Below, one piece after another: positions 35,801 through 46,622 of a stretch of DNA of 64,000 nucleotides. This DNA comes from Bullera alba (Eukaryota > Basidiomycota > Tremellomycetes > Tremellales > Bulleraceae): positions 3,993,198 to 4,057,197 of the forward strand of contig BCIX01000001.1 of the NCBI GenBank assembly GCA_001600095.1. Reading direction: 5' to 3'. Made by a program: the position numbers and the translations under genes. The notes below the pieces were generated by a model. That model saw only the letters and a list, made by a program, of their open reading frames with translations. It did not search any database and was not told the origin of the DNA. The stretch's first letter is position 1; each line of letters starts with the position of its first letter.

Positions 35801-35929
35801 GATCTCATTAAAGAGCAATCGAGTGGTTTCGAGTGGACTTGCGCCAACATGCCATACATACGGCAATTGATGATACTGGAACTGGCTGAGGGAACGCTCG
35901 CAGATCGGTGGCCCAAGGAGCAGGAGTAA
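32801..35929 (+). CDS. ULP1: Ulp1-family SUMO (ubiquitin-like) protease, C48
   Basis: A long disordered N-terminal part (about 550 residues, Ser/Pro/Asp/Glu-rich, with basic KRSR and KRKS patches) precedes the C-terminal cysteine protease. Protease landmarks are LKPEQWLDDECINSYGFMM, MHYFNSFWYEKV, VVFPINLGSMHWVAGVIN with the catalytic His, IEFYDSMG with the Asp, and PQQNNGSDCGVFTCQTLE with the oxyanion Gln and catalytic Cys. All four residues are present, so it should be active. It would mature SUMO and remove it from substrates, probably at the nuclear periphery. The intron before the Cys exon (35426-35722) is 297 nt, far longer than the other introns. Stop TAA at 35927-35929. Confidence 0.92.
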
Positions 35930-36422
35930 ATGGAGGGAGAGTCCGCCATCGGACAGGCTGGATACTGGTCGAGTCAGAAGAAGACGGACGCAGATGATGA
36001 TAGACGTTGCAAACGAGCTTGTGCCTTGTCAGTGACCAATACTCGTATAACAAGAGATGCACCAGTATAATCCAGACTATCGGTCTCGCCGCTCATAGGA
36101 CGTGTGTTCGCGACCATGCTGGATGGGTTTGGTAACGACCTGATGAGGATGTCTCGCTCAGTACACTGTACCGTCCTCCAGTCGCGCCAAAGTTTGGGAC
36201 TGTGTCACTGTCCTGGCTGCTCCTGAGTGTTTCTGGCATAACTTAAAGGACTCCTCTGGAGGTACGATTATGACAATATTCTCAACCCAAGTCATCGCTC
36301 TGCCTGTCTATGTTTGGTCTCTCAGATGTGATGCAAGTAAATTGCGCTGTAGAGGCCACCAATCACTCATGCTTTCCCAGCTGAGCAGCGCGGATGCACG
36401 GAACCCATATCTGAAAACGAAC

Positions 36423-36489
36423 TATCGAAAATAATGGACATTTGCCCGTATCGAAAATGGACATTGTCCGTTATCGAAAATGGGACATT
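36423..36489. repeat. Three-copy tandem repeat, TATCGAAAATGGACATT-like units
   Basis: Near-copies at 36423-36443, 36449-36465 and 36472-36489 share TATCGAAAAT, then GGACATT. The period is about 23-26 bases. Copy 1 has an insertion and copy 3 one extra G. Confidence 0.8.
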
Positions 36490-36490
36490 C

Positions 36491-36720
36491 CGCACAGTGG
36501 GGTATTTAAGGTGCCTTTGGGAAGAAAAAGCCGATAGGCAGGCAGCTTTTTCCCACCACATCTTTTAGGCTGGCGTAAAACGGATCTTCTGATGTAAATC
36601 AGAAAAAATGGACATCCGCTAAATGGCGGATGGCAGATCCGTCCATGGCAAGAGATGTTGGATCTCATTTTTAATTCAATTATTTTTGAATTACTGCACA
36701 GCGAGGGTATTTGAGGAGCC
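36491..36720. repeat. Diverged direct repeat pair flanking nested hairpins (possible mobile-element relic)
   Basis: GCACAGTGGGGTATTTAAGG near 36492 and GCACAGCGAGGGTATTTGAG near 36696 are about 80% alike and direct. Between them are perfect hairpin arms: TTCTGAT (36587-36593) with ATCAGAA (36598-36604); ATCCGC (36614-36619) with GCGGAT (36626-36631); ATGGAC (36608-36613) with GTCCAT (36641-36646); and AATTCAA (36673-36679) with TTGAATT (36686-36692). This looks like a non-coding repeat unit or an old MITE/LTR fragment; no transposase or target-site duplication was identified. Confidence 0.55.
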
Positions 36721-37304
36721 TTCAGGTCTAACGACAAGTTAGGCTGCCAGACTCCGTGAGAACAAAGAAATAGGCATCTCCAAATCGGTGGTTGTGGACC
36801 GCTGCAGGATCCTGCACTTCAACCGGTCATATAACCCATCCGCGAATCTGCCACATCGCCCGTGCGAATCTTGCATTCTCAACCTGTCCCATGCTCACAC
36901 GTTCACGTTTGGCTCGTGATCACGACGAAAAAAGATTCGACCTCTTGCCTCTTAGAGCTGTGTCTCCATGACATGGCAAACAGCATGCTACACTCAAGCC
37001 TCACAGGAGTACGAGTAGGCGCCGTACACGGACCTGTGGCCCGTCAGTCTCGGGGGGAGTCGAGTTTTCGCTGTCCAAGAGTCCACCTATGGTCCGGCAG
37101 ATAAGCGGATGACACAACGAGATGCAAAATGCCAAAGTGGTGACTATATATATACCTATCTCCGTGATGGAGTACACGGGGCATACCTGCGGTGCAGAGA
37201 TACGCAATGCGAGTTTCGAGCCTGACCGTGAGCTCCAGTGATCCGGGTTCGTCACCATCCAATCCCCATACGATGCCCCTCCACTCCCGACCAGAACTGT
37301 CGTT

Positions 37305-38419
37305 CTACTGCTTCTTCTTCTCCTCCTTCGTCTTGGCACCGGTAGCGCCCGCCGGGATCTTCTCCTTTACGGTAGTGGTGGTGGTTCGAACCGTCTCGCC
37401 ATCGCCGTGCATCAGGCTCATCAGGCCTTTGCCGACAGCGCCGGAGATCATAAGCCAGACGAAACCAGGGATCTTGGAAAGTCTGTCGCCGATAAGGTCG
37501 CCGATGACGAGGTACCAGTCAATGGGCCGTTGTCTGAGATGGGCGTTAGCTTGATCTTCCGGCTCGAATGATACAGTCAAGGCGAGTAATCGTCGCTCAC
37601 AGGAAGCCGAGTCCCTCATATGGAATCCACTGCTGCCATCTGCCGCTTTGAATGAGATCCCACATGATCTCCCCATTGGGCGGGCTTGCGGGACCAAGGA
37701 AGCGGATGTCTCGACCTTTCTCGGTGATAAAGACGAGGTAAGGAGGCCTGAGTCCGATAGGGTTAGTACTTGACGCTCGAGATCCGGTTTTGCTACTCAC
37801 TTGAAGACTAGCCATTTCGTGTTCAACTTCCACTCTGTAATGTAATCCACTCGAGCGAATCTGACATCAGAGGGGAGTTTGTACTGCACCTCTCCCTCTT
37901 CCACCTTTGTCTCGACTGGCGCTGCGATCAGAGAGTCTCTATACAGCTTCGTTGCATTGGCATGCGACTCCTTGAAGGATTTCGACATGATCGATTGTTG
38001 ATCCTCGTGACTACGACAAGTTCAGCATACTTCCGGTCTGTCGCTTGAGAGATCCTGAACTCACATGACAACCACCCAGACGGTCTCTGGGGAGCTACCA
38101 TCACCCTCCACTAGCTCATGGTAGTTGTCGTCGGTAAGACGCCATACTCCATCTTGCTTGTCCTCCGCATCTCGCTTCACCAAGTCTGGGCCCGTCTGCT
38201 GGTTCATAATCTTCCCCGGGAGTTCCTTCAGTCGGACCAGGAAAGGCTTGTCTTCCACAGGCGGAGGGATCTTGCTGTAAGTTGAGATCTCGGGTGTCAG
38301 CGGTCTTCATATCCCCCCCTCAGGATGTGGACGTACCTGGCATATTGGGCCGACGCCAAAGTTGGCAACGCCAACGCGATAACCGATATCAGCAACAAGC
38401 TGGTCCACTTCCGGGTCAT
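37305..38419 (-). CDS. ER type I membrane protein with thioredoxin-like fold, no CxxC, KKxx tail
   Basis: The N-terminus is a signal peptide (MTRKWTSLLLISVIALALP, cut after about ASA). The luminal part includes TVWVVVMHEDQQ, where a thioredoxin would have its WCxxC; DVRFARVDYITEWKLNTKW; and KPPYLVFITEKGRDIRFLGP, which fits the cis-proline strand of a thioredoxin fold. A membrane segment lies near WLMISGAVGKGLMSLM. The cytosolic tail ends EEKKKQ, so Lys at -3 and -4 make a KKxx ER retrieval signal. The active-site cysteines are absent, so a redox enzyme role is unlikely; a chaperone or scaffold role in the ER is inferred. About 285 residues from six exons. Family not named with certainty. Confidence 0.7.
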
Positions 38420-38693
38420 TCTGAAGCAATATATGTACAAGATATTATCAGTCGGGAAGATCAACACATAGCGAGTGGGTCGCAGTCCGCATCTCTTGTT
38501 ATCTCAGTGTCGGGCGATCTGGCGTGCTCATCAGCTCCTGACTTTACACCACGCGAGACGCTCCAAGCGGGGATCTCCGCCCGTTGTTTACACTAATCTC
38601 ATTGGGTGGCGAGTCCGAGAATAGAAGCTGCACTGTGACCTGCTGTGACCATTTTATTACCGCCTGTAATAGCCTGCAGCAGATAGTAGACAC

Positions 38694-38735
38694 CACTCAG
38701 TACTCAGTACTCACTAGTCACTAGTCCCTGGTCAC
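38694..38735. repeat. Degenerate 7-bp tandem repeat, six units
   Basis: Consecutive heptamers CACTCAG, TACTCAG, TACTCAC, TAGTCAC, TAGTCCC and TGGTCAC differ stepwise by one or two bases, as in slippage-grown arrays that have drifted. Confidence 0.75.
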
Positions 38736-39688
38736 TACATTCAGTCGCGCACGATAGCACGTTCGCACGATGCGCTACAATGGGCTCCATAAGGCTCCAT
38801 AGTGGCTACTAAGTAGCTACATGGGGCGCCGATCCTATCGTTAGCGGGTGGATTGCACTAGCAAGTTGCCACTGGGGACCGGTTATGACATGACCCGAGG
38901 TCCCGACCGTCCTCCGTATCGCGACTATCGTACCGCCTTATCAAGTTGCTCGTGAGAGCTCATGGATGCCCGTTGCTGTTCGGATCGCGCGAGGTACTCC
39001 TCGGCGGTGCATTGCCTAGATCTTGGATCTCTCGGCAGGAACACTCATGCGACAGCATGCGACGCTCCATGACCGCTGCACAAGGCTGCACAGCACCTCG
39101 GCGCAGATCCATGCGGATATGATAAGATGAGCACGGAACGGTAGACAGATGAACCCGAGGTCACCTGACTCGACGAGCCAGGTTCAACTCACTTACGTCC
39201 GCGGGCCCGTGGGGCAGCTGCGGCACTGTCACTGGACGGTTCCAAGGACTCTTCGCCTCCAGCTGCCTCCAGATCCTCGAGCCGCATCGAGGCACCATCT
39301 GCACTCGTCTGATGGACCATGGACTGCGTGCCGTCTCTCTTGCTGCTTGCCCGAAGAGACCCGAAGCTCGCACGAGTCGTTCGATCTCCGCCGGAAAGTC
39401 AAGTCATCATGCTCTGCCAAGTACCAGCATCGAGGGCCTCCAAGGGCCTCCAAGGGCCAAGCACTTGGTATGCAGGGAAACAATAAGGAAATGCTTCCAA
39501 TACAATTCCTTATTTCCCTCCACCGCCTCTGCCCGATTTAGATAAGATTATGACTTTCCCTGGCCGTCCTGAATTTAGACATAAAGTGACGTATTAGAAG
39601 AGCTAAATACGATTTTGCCACTCGGCATCGGCGCCGTTAACTGCCCCGAGCACATGAGGTGCGTCCAGGTAGGTCTAGGTGCATGGAC

Positions 39689-39696
39689 GTATATAG
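39689..39696 (+). promoter_or_regulatory. TATA-like element of the stomatin-family gene
   Basis: GTATATAG about 125 bases before the ATG at 39819, followed by a CT/AC-rich leader (CAACTCCACC, CATCACTACTC). Position fits a TATA box; sequence match only. Confidence 0.45.
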
Positions 39697-39818
39697 ACAT
39701 TCAACTCCACCTTCACAACATTGCATCACTACTCATCGCCACCTCAACGCGATCAGTGACTAACTTACATATCACCTTGTCTTAACCATTAAGAACACCT
39801 TACTCACCATCACTCAAC

Positions 39819-41641
39819 ATGTCCGCACCTGGGTATAAACAATCGATGGACGGCACCACTGTCAACGGCAACAACAACAACCACCTCGATGACAACAATA
39901 GAGTCATGGGCACTGGTAAAGCTACCAATAGACAGGGCTCCGGTGACGATGATCTCCACCGATACGTCACTGACGACAACCCTCGAGCTGAGACCCGTAA
40001 GGTCACCGAGGCGAACGAGCATTCGAACCCACCATTCACCAAGGGTCTCATCGTGAGTTCCGATCGGGTTCAGCGATGTTCGTTAGGCTGACCTCATGTA
40101 GACGGTTCAACCCTTGAGAAAGAACGAGTAAGTGCGGACTCCGCAAGGTCCTAAAGGCCTATCGGTGTCGCCTGGCTGACGGGATTTGCTCAGAATGCAG
40201 CCTTCCTATGCTCAGGACCTCGGCACAGGATCTGTTACGGTGAGTAAGAGTGCCTCCCACAACATGGTTCAGACTGACCTTCCTTCCAGCATGGGTTCTA
40301 TGGCTCAATGATGAACGGCCTCGGTGCTTGTATCGGTACGATCGGCATGATCCCGTGTTGCCCATTCCCCAACCCGTTCAAGAATGTCGGTGAGTACCAC
40401 CAGTCCTGTCATCTCCATGATGGGACTGGGAGACTGCCATATCGGTGGCTGACGTTATGTTTCCTCTCAGATCAAGGATCAGTCGGTAGGTCCCTCGGGC
40501 CGATTTGGTCATCTTTAGGTATACTCACTTGAGTTTAGGTCTGATCAGTCGATTTGGTCAATTTTACAAGTCCGTCGACCCGGGTTTGGTCCAGGTCAAC
40601 GTCTGCTCCGAGTCTATCAGAGTTGTCGGTGAGTAACGAGCTTGCGCAGCATTACGCCGTGTTAGATCTGACGTCCTCATCAGATGTCAAGATCCAGCTC
40701 ACCTCCGTTCCGAGGCAAACAGTGCAGACCAGGGACAACGTTTCCGTCGAAGTCGACAGGTGAGTCGTTCTATCTGTGACTCGAGGGATCTGACTGACAA
40801 CTTGAAGTGTGATCTGCTGGCACGGTGCGTTTCACGGTGGACCCTATCCTGTACGTGTGGCACTGATACTCGGAACGAACAGTCGTTTCGCCTTACCGAG
40901 CCGCTTTCGGCATCAACGACGTCCGCACGGCCCTCGTCGAGCGAGCCCGTAAGTTACAATGAGACTGCCATTCCTGTCACATAAGCTGATATCTTCATCA
41001 GAAACAACCCTCAGACAGGTCGTCGGTGGCAGGCTCCTTCAGAGTGTCATCTCTGACCGAGAGGGACTTGCCGCTGAGGTCGCCGAGATTGTGAGTGGCA
41101 ATCTTCGTCATTTGTGGCTCGACGCTGACATCACATCAGATCGAGGCCACGGCCGAGAAGTGGGGTGTCGCCATCGAGTCGATCCTGCTTAAAGACATCA
41201 ACTTCTCCATCGAGCTCCAGCAGTCGCTCTCCTCTGCCGCGACTCAGAAGCGAATTGGTGAGAGTAAGGTCATTGCCGCTCGAGCCGAGGTCGACGCCGC
41301 CAAGTTGATGAGACAGGCCGCCGATGTGAGTTAACCATTGTCTTCGACAGGCCTTGACCTTCCCGGATCATTTCGCTGACCACACCCCCCAGATCCTCGC
41401 CTCCCCGGCTGCCATGCAGATCCGACAGCTCGAGGCCCTCCAGAACATGGCCAGAGCCGGAAACGGTGCCAAGGTCATTTTCGTGCCCATGAACCTCAAC
41501 ACCATGGGTGGAGCGGGTATGGACGGCGTTGCCGCTCAGGTTGCGGCGTCCCAGACCTCGCCTTACACCGTCGAGCACGGCGAGAACGCTGGATCTTCAA
41601 GCACCAATGCCGGACTGCTCAGTTCCATGGCCAATATCTGA
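39819..41641 (+). CDS. Stomatin/SPFH (Band 7) membrane protein
   Basis: The Asn/Asp-rich N-terminus (NGNNNNHLDDNN) is followed by a hydrophobic hairpin with a possible palmitoylation site (GACIGTIGMIPCCPFPNPF). The SPFH domain then runs DQGSVGLISRFGQFYKSVD, VQLTSVPRQTVQTRDNVSV (as IQLTSVPRQTV), DSVICWHVVSPYRAAFGI, ALVERAQTTLRQVVGGRLL and EKWGVAIESILLKDI. A coiled-coil of EARAEVDAAK type (IAARAEVDAAKLMRQAAD) and a C-terminal segment GAKVIFVPMNL complete it. Such proteins oligomerise on the cytosolic face of membranes and organise microdomains or regulate channels. The gene is cut into about twelve exons, including microexons of 26 nt (40102-40127), 15 nt (40471-40485) and 17 nt (40808-40824). 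Stop at 41639-41641. Slipin-type rather than prohibitin. Confidence 0.9.
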
Positions 41642-42158
41642 TGTGGAGGATGAAGAGCGACATGGGTTAGAATCGACAACGGGGGCCTTGTTTGTCTATA
41701 ATCGGAAGGTTGGAATGTCGGAAGAATTGTGATATCGAATGCCGATATGATGGAAAGTGCTTTGATCAACGCTGGCGCGTGCGAGAAGGATTTCATAATC
41801 GGTTAGTCTGCTGTACATAATCAACTTACTGTCAATGAATTGTCGTATCGTAGACTCCGGGATGCGCTTCTGACTTGCGCTCTCCGACTGTATAATCCAC
41901 CATCATGAGCCAAGCTGAAGATGACAGCTGTGTTGTCCGAGCACGCCGCCACCGCGAACACTTGCGCCTGGAAACAGATAGTACGAGTAGTTGTTTCACA
42001 TCAAGTTAGGAGCAGTGTCGATCACGTACGAGTACAACCAAATTACTATATCGGCACACTGGCCTATGTTGCACTATACGTTCCGTCATCCTGCAACCCC
42101 TCTGTCCTCCCGATACTCCAGGGCACTCAGCGTAGCTCCATACGGGCCGGTACCCCAA
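41642..42158. other. Convergent intergenic region, stomatin / DUF2408 genes
   Basis: About 520 bases between convergent stops. Open frames here (41921-42205 and 41991-42332 on plus) overlap the DUF2408 last exon in antisense and are taken as shadows. Nothing else is seen. Confidence 0.5.
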
Positions 42159-44093
42159 TTACACCTCATCATCCTCGTCCTCGTCCTCGCTCATACTCTC
42201 CTTGAGCATCTCCAACAGCTCGTGCGCCTCACTGAGCTGAGCGACCAGAATCGCCTGACCTTCCGGTATACTCCCGTCATCCGCGTAAAACTTGCCGTCC
42301 TTCCTCAGCGAGTCGATCTGGTGCAAGGCTAGGTGGTATGGGTATAGGTCTCGAGGAGAGTAGGGTCCGCCGTACTTGAGTACTTCGTTGAGACACTTCT
42401 TGATAGTAGAGAGTTTGTTGGCCTGCCGAATGTCAGCGGCTTGCACCTGGTAGTCTGAGGTTGGCACTTACAATTGGCATGAGTTCCTCGGAGATAGGTT
42501 CGGATTCAGAGATCAGTCGGTATATCAGACCATGCGATCGCCTTAGCAGGAACAGCAAGGCCTAATGTCCATAAGCGCGTGATTGTAGTGTAGCATTGAG
42601 TCAACACACGAATTGACCCTCGGCCTTGTTGCCATCCTTGTCAACAAACTTTCCATCTACACGCATCGAGTCGATTTCCCGCAATGACATTGAGTAGCTG
42701 CGTTGACGTCAGCTTGTAGGATGAATGTGATACTGAAGCTCACTTGTAAAGGTCCGTCTCCCGTAGCGTCCATCGATGAGTCAGAACTACGCAAAGTCAG
42801 TCTATGATTTAGCACTGCCGACCTGCCACCCACGTAATCTCTCCAACTGCGCCTTGATCTCGGCCAGCCGGTCGTGTATAGGTTTGAGCGTTGGACTGAC
42901 GTCGTCCTCCGCCTCTCTCGCTTTGATGTCCTGGGCGACTTCGAAACAGGCATCCAGGATTCCAGATAGAAGGGCCTGTCCCTCTGGCACGGAAGAACCG
43001 CCGGGACCGAGAAATTTACCATCTACCCGTCGTCTACGAAGGTAGGCTGTCAGTCGGACTCTTCCACCGAGTCGACTACACTCACGAGTCAATCTTCCTC
43101 AGCTCCTCCAAGATGGCCTTGTACTCGGTCCTACTGGGCTTTGGCTCTCCCGCCAGCATCGAAAGCTGCTTCCTCAGTTCCACCAGTCGGGTATGTATAG
43201 GGACGAGCTCGACCGAGAGCACAGATAGGGACGCGAACAGACCATTGAGCTGCCGCTCTATGAAGGTTGGTCAGCGCCGCCGATGCAGATGCTCTGAGAT
43301 ATTGCTCACCGACACCCTCCAGCTTCTTCGTCATGAGCAGCACGATGGGCTCCGGGTGCTTGCCATCCTCAGAGTCCTGCTTGATGATCGTCTTCAGGTT
43401 TTCAAGCCTGTCCTTGAAAGGCTCCAGCACGGCATCGGTGTATGCCCCCGTCTCGTCCATCACCGAGAGGATTTGCTGACGGAGGTGTCAGCTCTGAGAT
43501 GGGAAAGGCTCCGGCTGAACCTGGCAGCACTCACCCTCATGGATGCAATCTGACTGTAGGTCGCTGGGGTCTCTCGACTTTTGCCAATAGTGAGGAAGAA
43601 GAGACTGAGTAGACCGAAGACATCGGCAATGATGGTGTCGACTCGATTGGGCTCAGCAGTACCGGACGACGATGCGTTGGCATTGATTGAGGACGATGCT
43701 GCTGCGCTACTGGAAAGACTAGACGTCTGTGCCTGGGTCTGCTCATCTCTGATCGCGTTGAGCTTGGTCACTGTGCAGAGTGGAGGTGAGCTCGGAATCT
43801 CGAGTCGTTTAGGTGACTCACCTTGCTTGACGACCGAGTTGTAGATCGACATGACATCTTGGGCCCGGATGAACTTGGTAGTGTCCTGCTCAAGGTGTCA
43901 GACTGAGTTACGAAAGGAGGTTTGGCAGATCTAACCCACCTTCTTCAGCGCTGTAAGACGGTTTCTGATCGTTATAAACGCCTCTAGGACAGAGAGCTCT
44001 TCCTATCAGCGGTATGGTCAGCTCTGCTTCTTAAAGAGGACATTTGCTCAAGCACACTCGGGACAGCACCGAGATACTCACCTGAGGGACCAT
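42159..44093 (-). CDS. DUF2408-family fungal protein with three internal repeats
   Basis: Starts MVPQ, then EELSVLEAFITIRNRLTALK, TTKFIRAQDVMSIYNSVVKQ and a Ser/Ala/Asn-rich spacer. The helical core follows (IIADVFGLLSLFFLTIGKSR, ETGAYTDAVLEPFKDRLENL, LFASLSVLSVELVPIHTRL). Three copies of a short unit appear: RRVDGKF...GG..VPEGQ (about 43035-42975), IDSMRVDGKF..DGNKAEGQ (about 42680-42618) and IDSLRKDGKF..DGSIPEGQ (about 42318-42255), each followed by a helix. This matches DUF2408, a fungal family of unknown function. The C-terminus is acidic (SEDEDEDDEV). About ten introns. No signal or membrane segment, so probably soluble. Molecular role unknown. Confidence 0.75.
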
Positions 44094-45587
44094 GATAGCT
44101 GATGTTATACAAGTCCTGTTACGAAGCTCCTGCTTATATCGATGTCAAGCCAGAGAACGTTTCAGAGCGGGGTGGAGGTGGAGGGAGGTCGTTCGGCGTG
44201 GTCGAGGTTTTTATACAAGCAGCCGATAGGATAGCAGTCTCAGTGCGAGGAAGCGTGATATGTACGTAAAACTGAGGCGATACGTTTCCTGATATCGTTG
44301 CACGGGAGAATGTGGATATGAAGTTATAGCGAGCTGTACCTACGAGTTCGAGAACAAGTGAACGTCTGCGACGTCGCTGGACTTCCGCTGCCGAGGCCGA
44401 AAGCGCACGAGGGGATCTGGCCGCCTCGGGATCAAAAATAGCGCGTGGTCCACCAGCCCGGCCAGCTGGTAGCGACTGGTAGCGGATACGCATCAAACGC
44501 GTGGCGCTCGCATCCACCGCTGCCACATACGATAACGCCGACAGCGCCCAGTCCAGATTGATTCCGTTGGGCCTCTGAGCCTGGAGTGGGTTGTTAGTGC
44601 CACTTTAGGAAGAGCCGGGGGGGCCAGGGTGAGAGCAGCGTCAACGCACCCACCCGCTTCCCCCCCTCCGTCCCACTCCCCGGTGCTCCCACTCTCCCAG
44701 CCACGCTCCCACCATCCTTCCTTTGCTTTCCATCCTGTCAACTCGCCTCGTCAACATCCACGTATACACCAGGTTCTACCCCAGCATCAACCTTCGCATA
44801 CCCGCGACTTTACAAGGTGAGTGCTGCACGCGCTGGGCTCGGGACTACTAGCAAGGAGACCACGGAGGAGGACGCGTGTATCTGGGAGGAGCCGAGCTGG
44901 GCACAGGATCCCCCGTGATTACACCGCAGTCGAGTCGCGACGGCATCACTCGACTCCCAATTGGGTGCAGCCTTTGTCACCTGGCTAGTCTGTCCAGTAT
45001 ACGGAGCACTGCACCTTCCTTTGTCCTAGGATATCTATTTCACAGAGCTCAAACGCTACGACACCTTATCATATAACCCCACCTTCCCTCTGACGTCGTT
45101 GCGATTGTAACACGTAATTCCAACCTCCGCTCTCGGTCATATACCTTCGCTTTGCAACATAGCTGACAGTGGCCTTCTTACCCACTCTCTCTTTCACATC
45201 AACCTCTCCTGTTGTCACTCAACCCCATCACCGACCCAACGCGTCGTCCAACAGCACTCATCTTATTAGTCAATCACGATCAAGGTGAGTGCACGAACAC
45301 TTCCTGCTTCAACCCGCGTCCTAGTATCGCCCTCTCTTGTTCATGGAAGGCTCTGAGGGCGAACCCGTCGCTCCTGGCCATCGGGAACACGGCATGGGAT
45401 ACGGAGTGTGATGTGGAGGAGAAAGTCCCGCAAAGAGGGCTTGGCAACCAATGCAGGGCTGGCCGCGTCAGATTTGGGGTTCCTTCGGCCTTCATGCGAA
45501 TCGTCGATGTGACAGGCAAGATCATAGCTGACGAATTGCCTTTCTCTCCCTTGTCTTATCTCACGCGACCATTGCATCCCAAAATAG
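44094..45587. promoter_or_regulatory. Divergent region with the intron-bearing 5' leader of the 14-3-3 gene
   Basis: About 1.5 kb between divergent starts. A pyrimidine-rich tract (about 44645-44760) precedes a donor TTTACAAG|GTGAGT at 44817, an acceptor candidate AGCTGACAG near 45168, and a second donor ATCAAG|GTGAGT at 45285 whose acceptor AAAATAG touches the ATG at 45588. This fits a spliced 5' UTR with two introns. Inference from splice signals only; no coding evidence. Confidence 0.5.
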
Positions 45588-46622
45588 ATGTCGAATCGAG
45601 AGGACTCTGTCTACCTGGCCAAGCTCGCTGAGCAGGCTGAGCGATATGAGGGTGAGTGGACTCTCCTTGTGGATCGAGTCAACGCCTGCTTATACACACC
45701 TCGCAGAGATGGTCGAGAACATGAAGTCGGTCGCTTCCTCTGACCAGGAGCTCACCGTTGAGGAGCGAAACCTCCTTTCCGTTGCCTACAAGAACGTCAT
45801 CGGTGCCCGAAGAGCTTCCTGGAGAATCGTCTCTTCGATCGAGCAGAAAGAGGAGTCCAAGGGAAACGAGGCCCAGGTTTCCATGATCAAAGCCTACCGA
45901 GAGAAGATTGAGGCCGAGCTCGCCAAGATCTGCGAGGACATCCTCCAGGTTCTGGACAAGCACCTCATTCCTTCCGCCGCCAGCGGCGAGTCGAAGGTCT
46001 TCTACCACAAGATGTGAGCGCACTTTGACATCCTTGATGATCTTTGCTGAGTCTTGATAGGATGGGAGACTACCACCGATACCTCGCCGAGTTCGCCACC
46101 GGCGACAAGCGAAAAGACTCCGCCGACAAGTCTCTCGAGGCCTACAAGGCTGCTTCCGACGTCGCCGTTACCGAGCTGCCACCTACCCACCCCATCCGAT
46201 TGGGTCTCGCTCTTAACTTCTCCGTCTTCTAGTGAGTTACTTTGGTGGGCTTCATTGCCAGCTCTGACATTACGCAGCTACGAGATCCTCAACAGCCCCG
46301 ACAGGGCCTGCCACCTCGCCAAACAGGCCTTCGATGACGCCATTGCCGAGCTGGACACCCTATCTGAGGAATCTTACAAGTGAGCGAGCTGCCCTCTTCT
46401 GGCACGCGATGAGGCGCTAATGGACGAATCAGGGACTCTACCCTCATCATGCAGCTTCTCCGTGATAACCTGACCCTATGGACATCCGACATGAACGAGG
46501 GTGGTGAGTGAAGATCGTACGACAGTGTCACAAGCCACAGCCCACTGACCAATCGTCCAGGCGCCGAGAAGAAGGAGGAGGGTGAGGAGGCCAAGGAGGA
46601 GCCAGCTCCAGCTGCCGCTTAA
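45588..46622 (+). CDS. BMH1: 14-3-3 protein
   Basis: Five coding exons give a protein of about 255 residues with full 14-3-3 conservation: [116 protein letters not shown] and [20 protein letters not shown]. The Lys, Arg, Arg and Tyr that grip phosphopeptides are all in place. The tail is short and acidic, ending [10 protein letters not shown]. It binds phosphoserine proteins as a dimer and acts in many signalling routes. The start follows directly on an AAAATAG acceptor, so the 5' UTR is spliced. Paralogue identity (BMH1 or BMH2) cannot be told. Confidence 0.96.

Larger units (their letters stand above)
35930..37304. other. 1.4-kb gene-free region with an AT-rich repeat and hairpin block
   Basis: Lies between the Ulp1 stop and the stop of the ER protein gene. 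The middle (36400-36760) is AT-rich unlike its surroundings and packed with short direct and inverted repeats, listed separately. No coding frame with motifs is seen. Between 36840 and 37304 a short TATATATA run (about 37144-37152) is the only other feature. Confidence 0.6.
38420..39818. other. 1.4-kb gene-free region upstream of the stomatin gene, with short tandem repeats
   Basis: Lies between two divergent starts. It contains a heptamer repeat (38694-38735), imperfect duplications around 38778-38826 (GGCTCCATA twice, then TAGTGGCTA/AAGTAGCTA), and a GGGCCTCCAA duplication at about 39434-39457. An open frame at 39149-39541 (130 codons, plus) lacks motifs and overlaps a repeat; I do not call it. 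A TATA-like GTATATAG lies at 39689-39696. Confidence 0.55.

Noticed and set aside
35486..35866. 126-codon minus-strand frame opposite Ulp1
   Set aside because: It is antisense to the exon with the catalytic Cys and to the preceding intron; no motif.
39149..39541. 130-codon plus-strand open frame
   Set aside because: No motif, no splice structure, composition rich in Arg/Ser/Cys as in chance frames, and it spans a local GGGCCTCCAA duplication.
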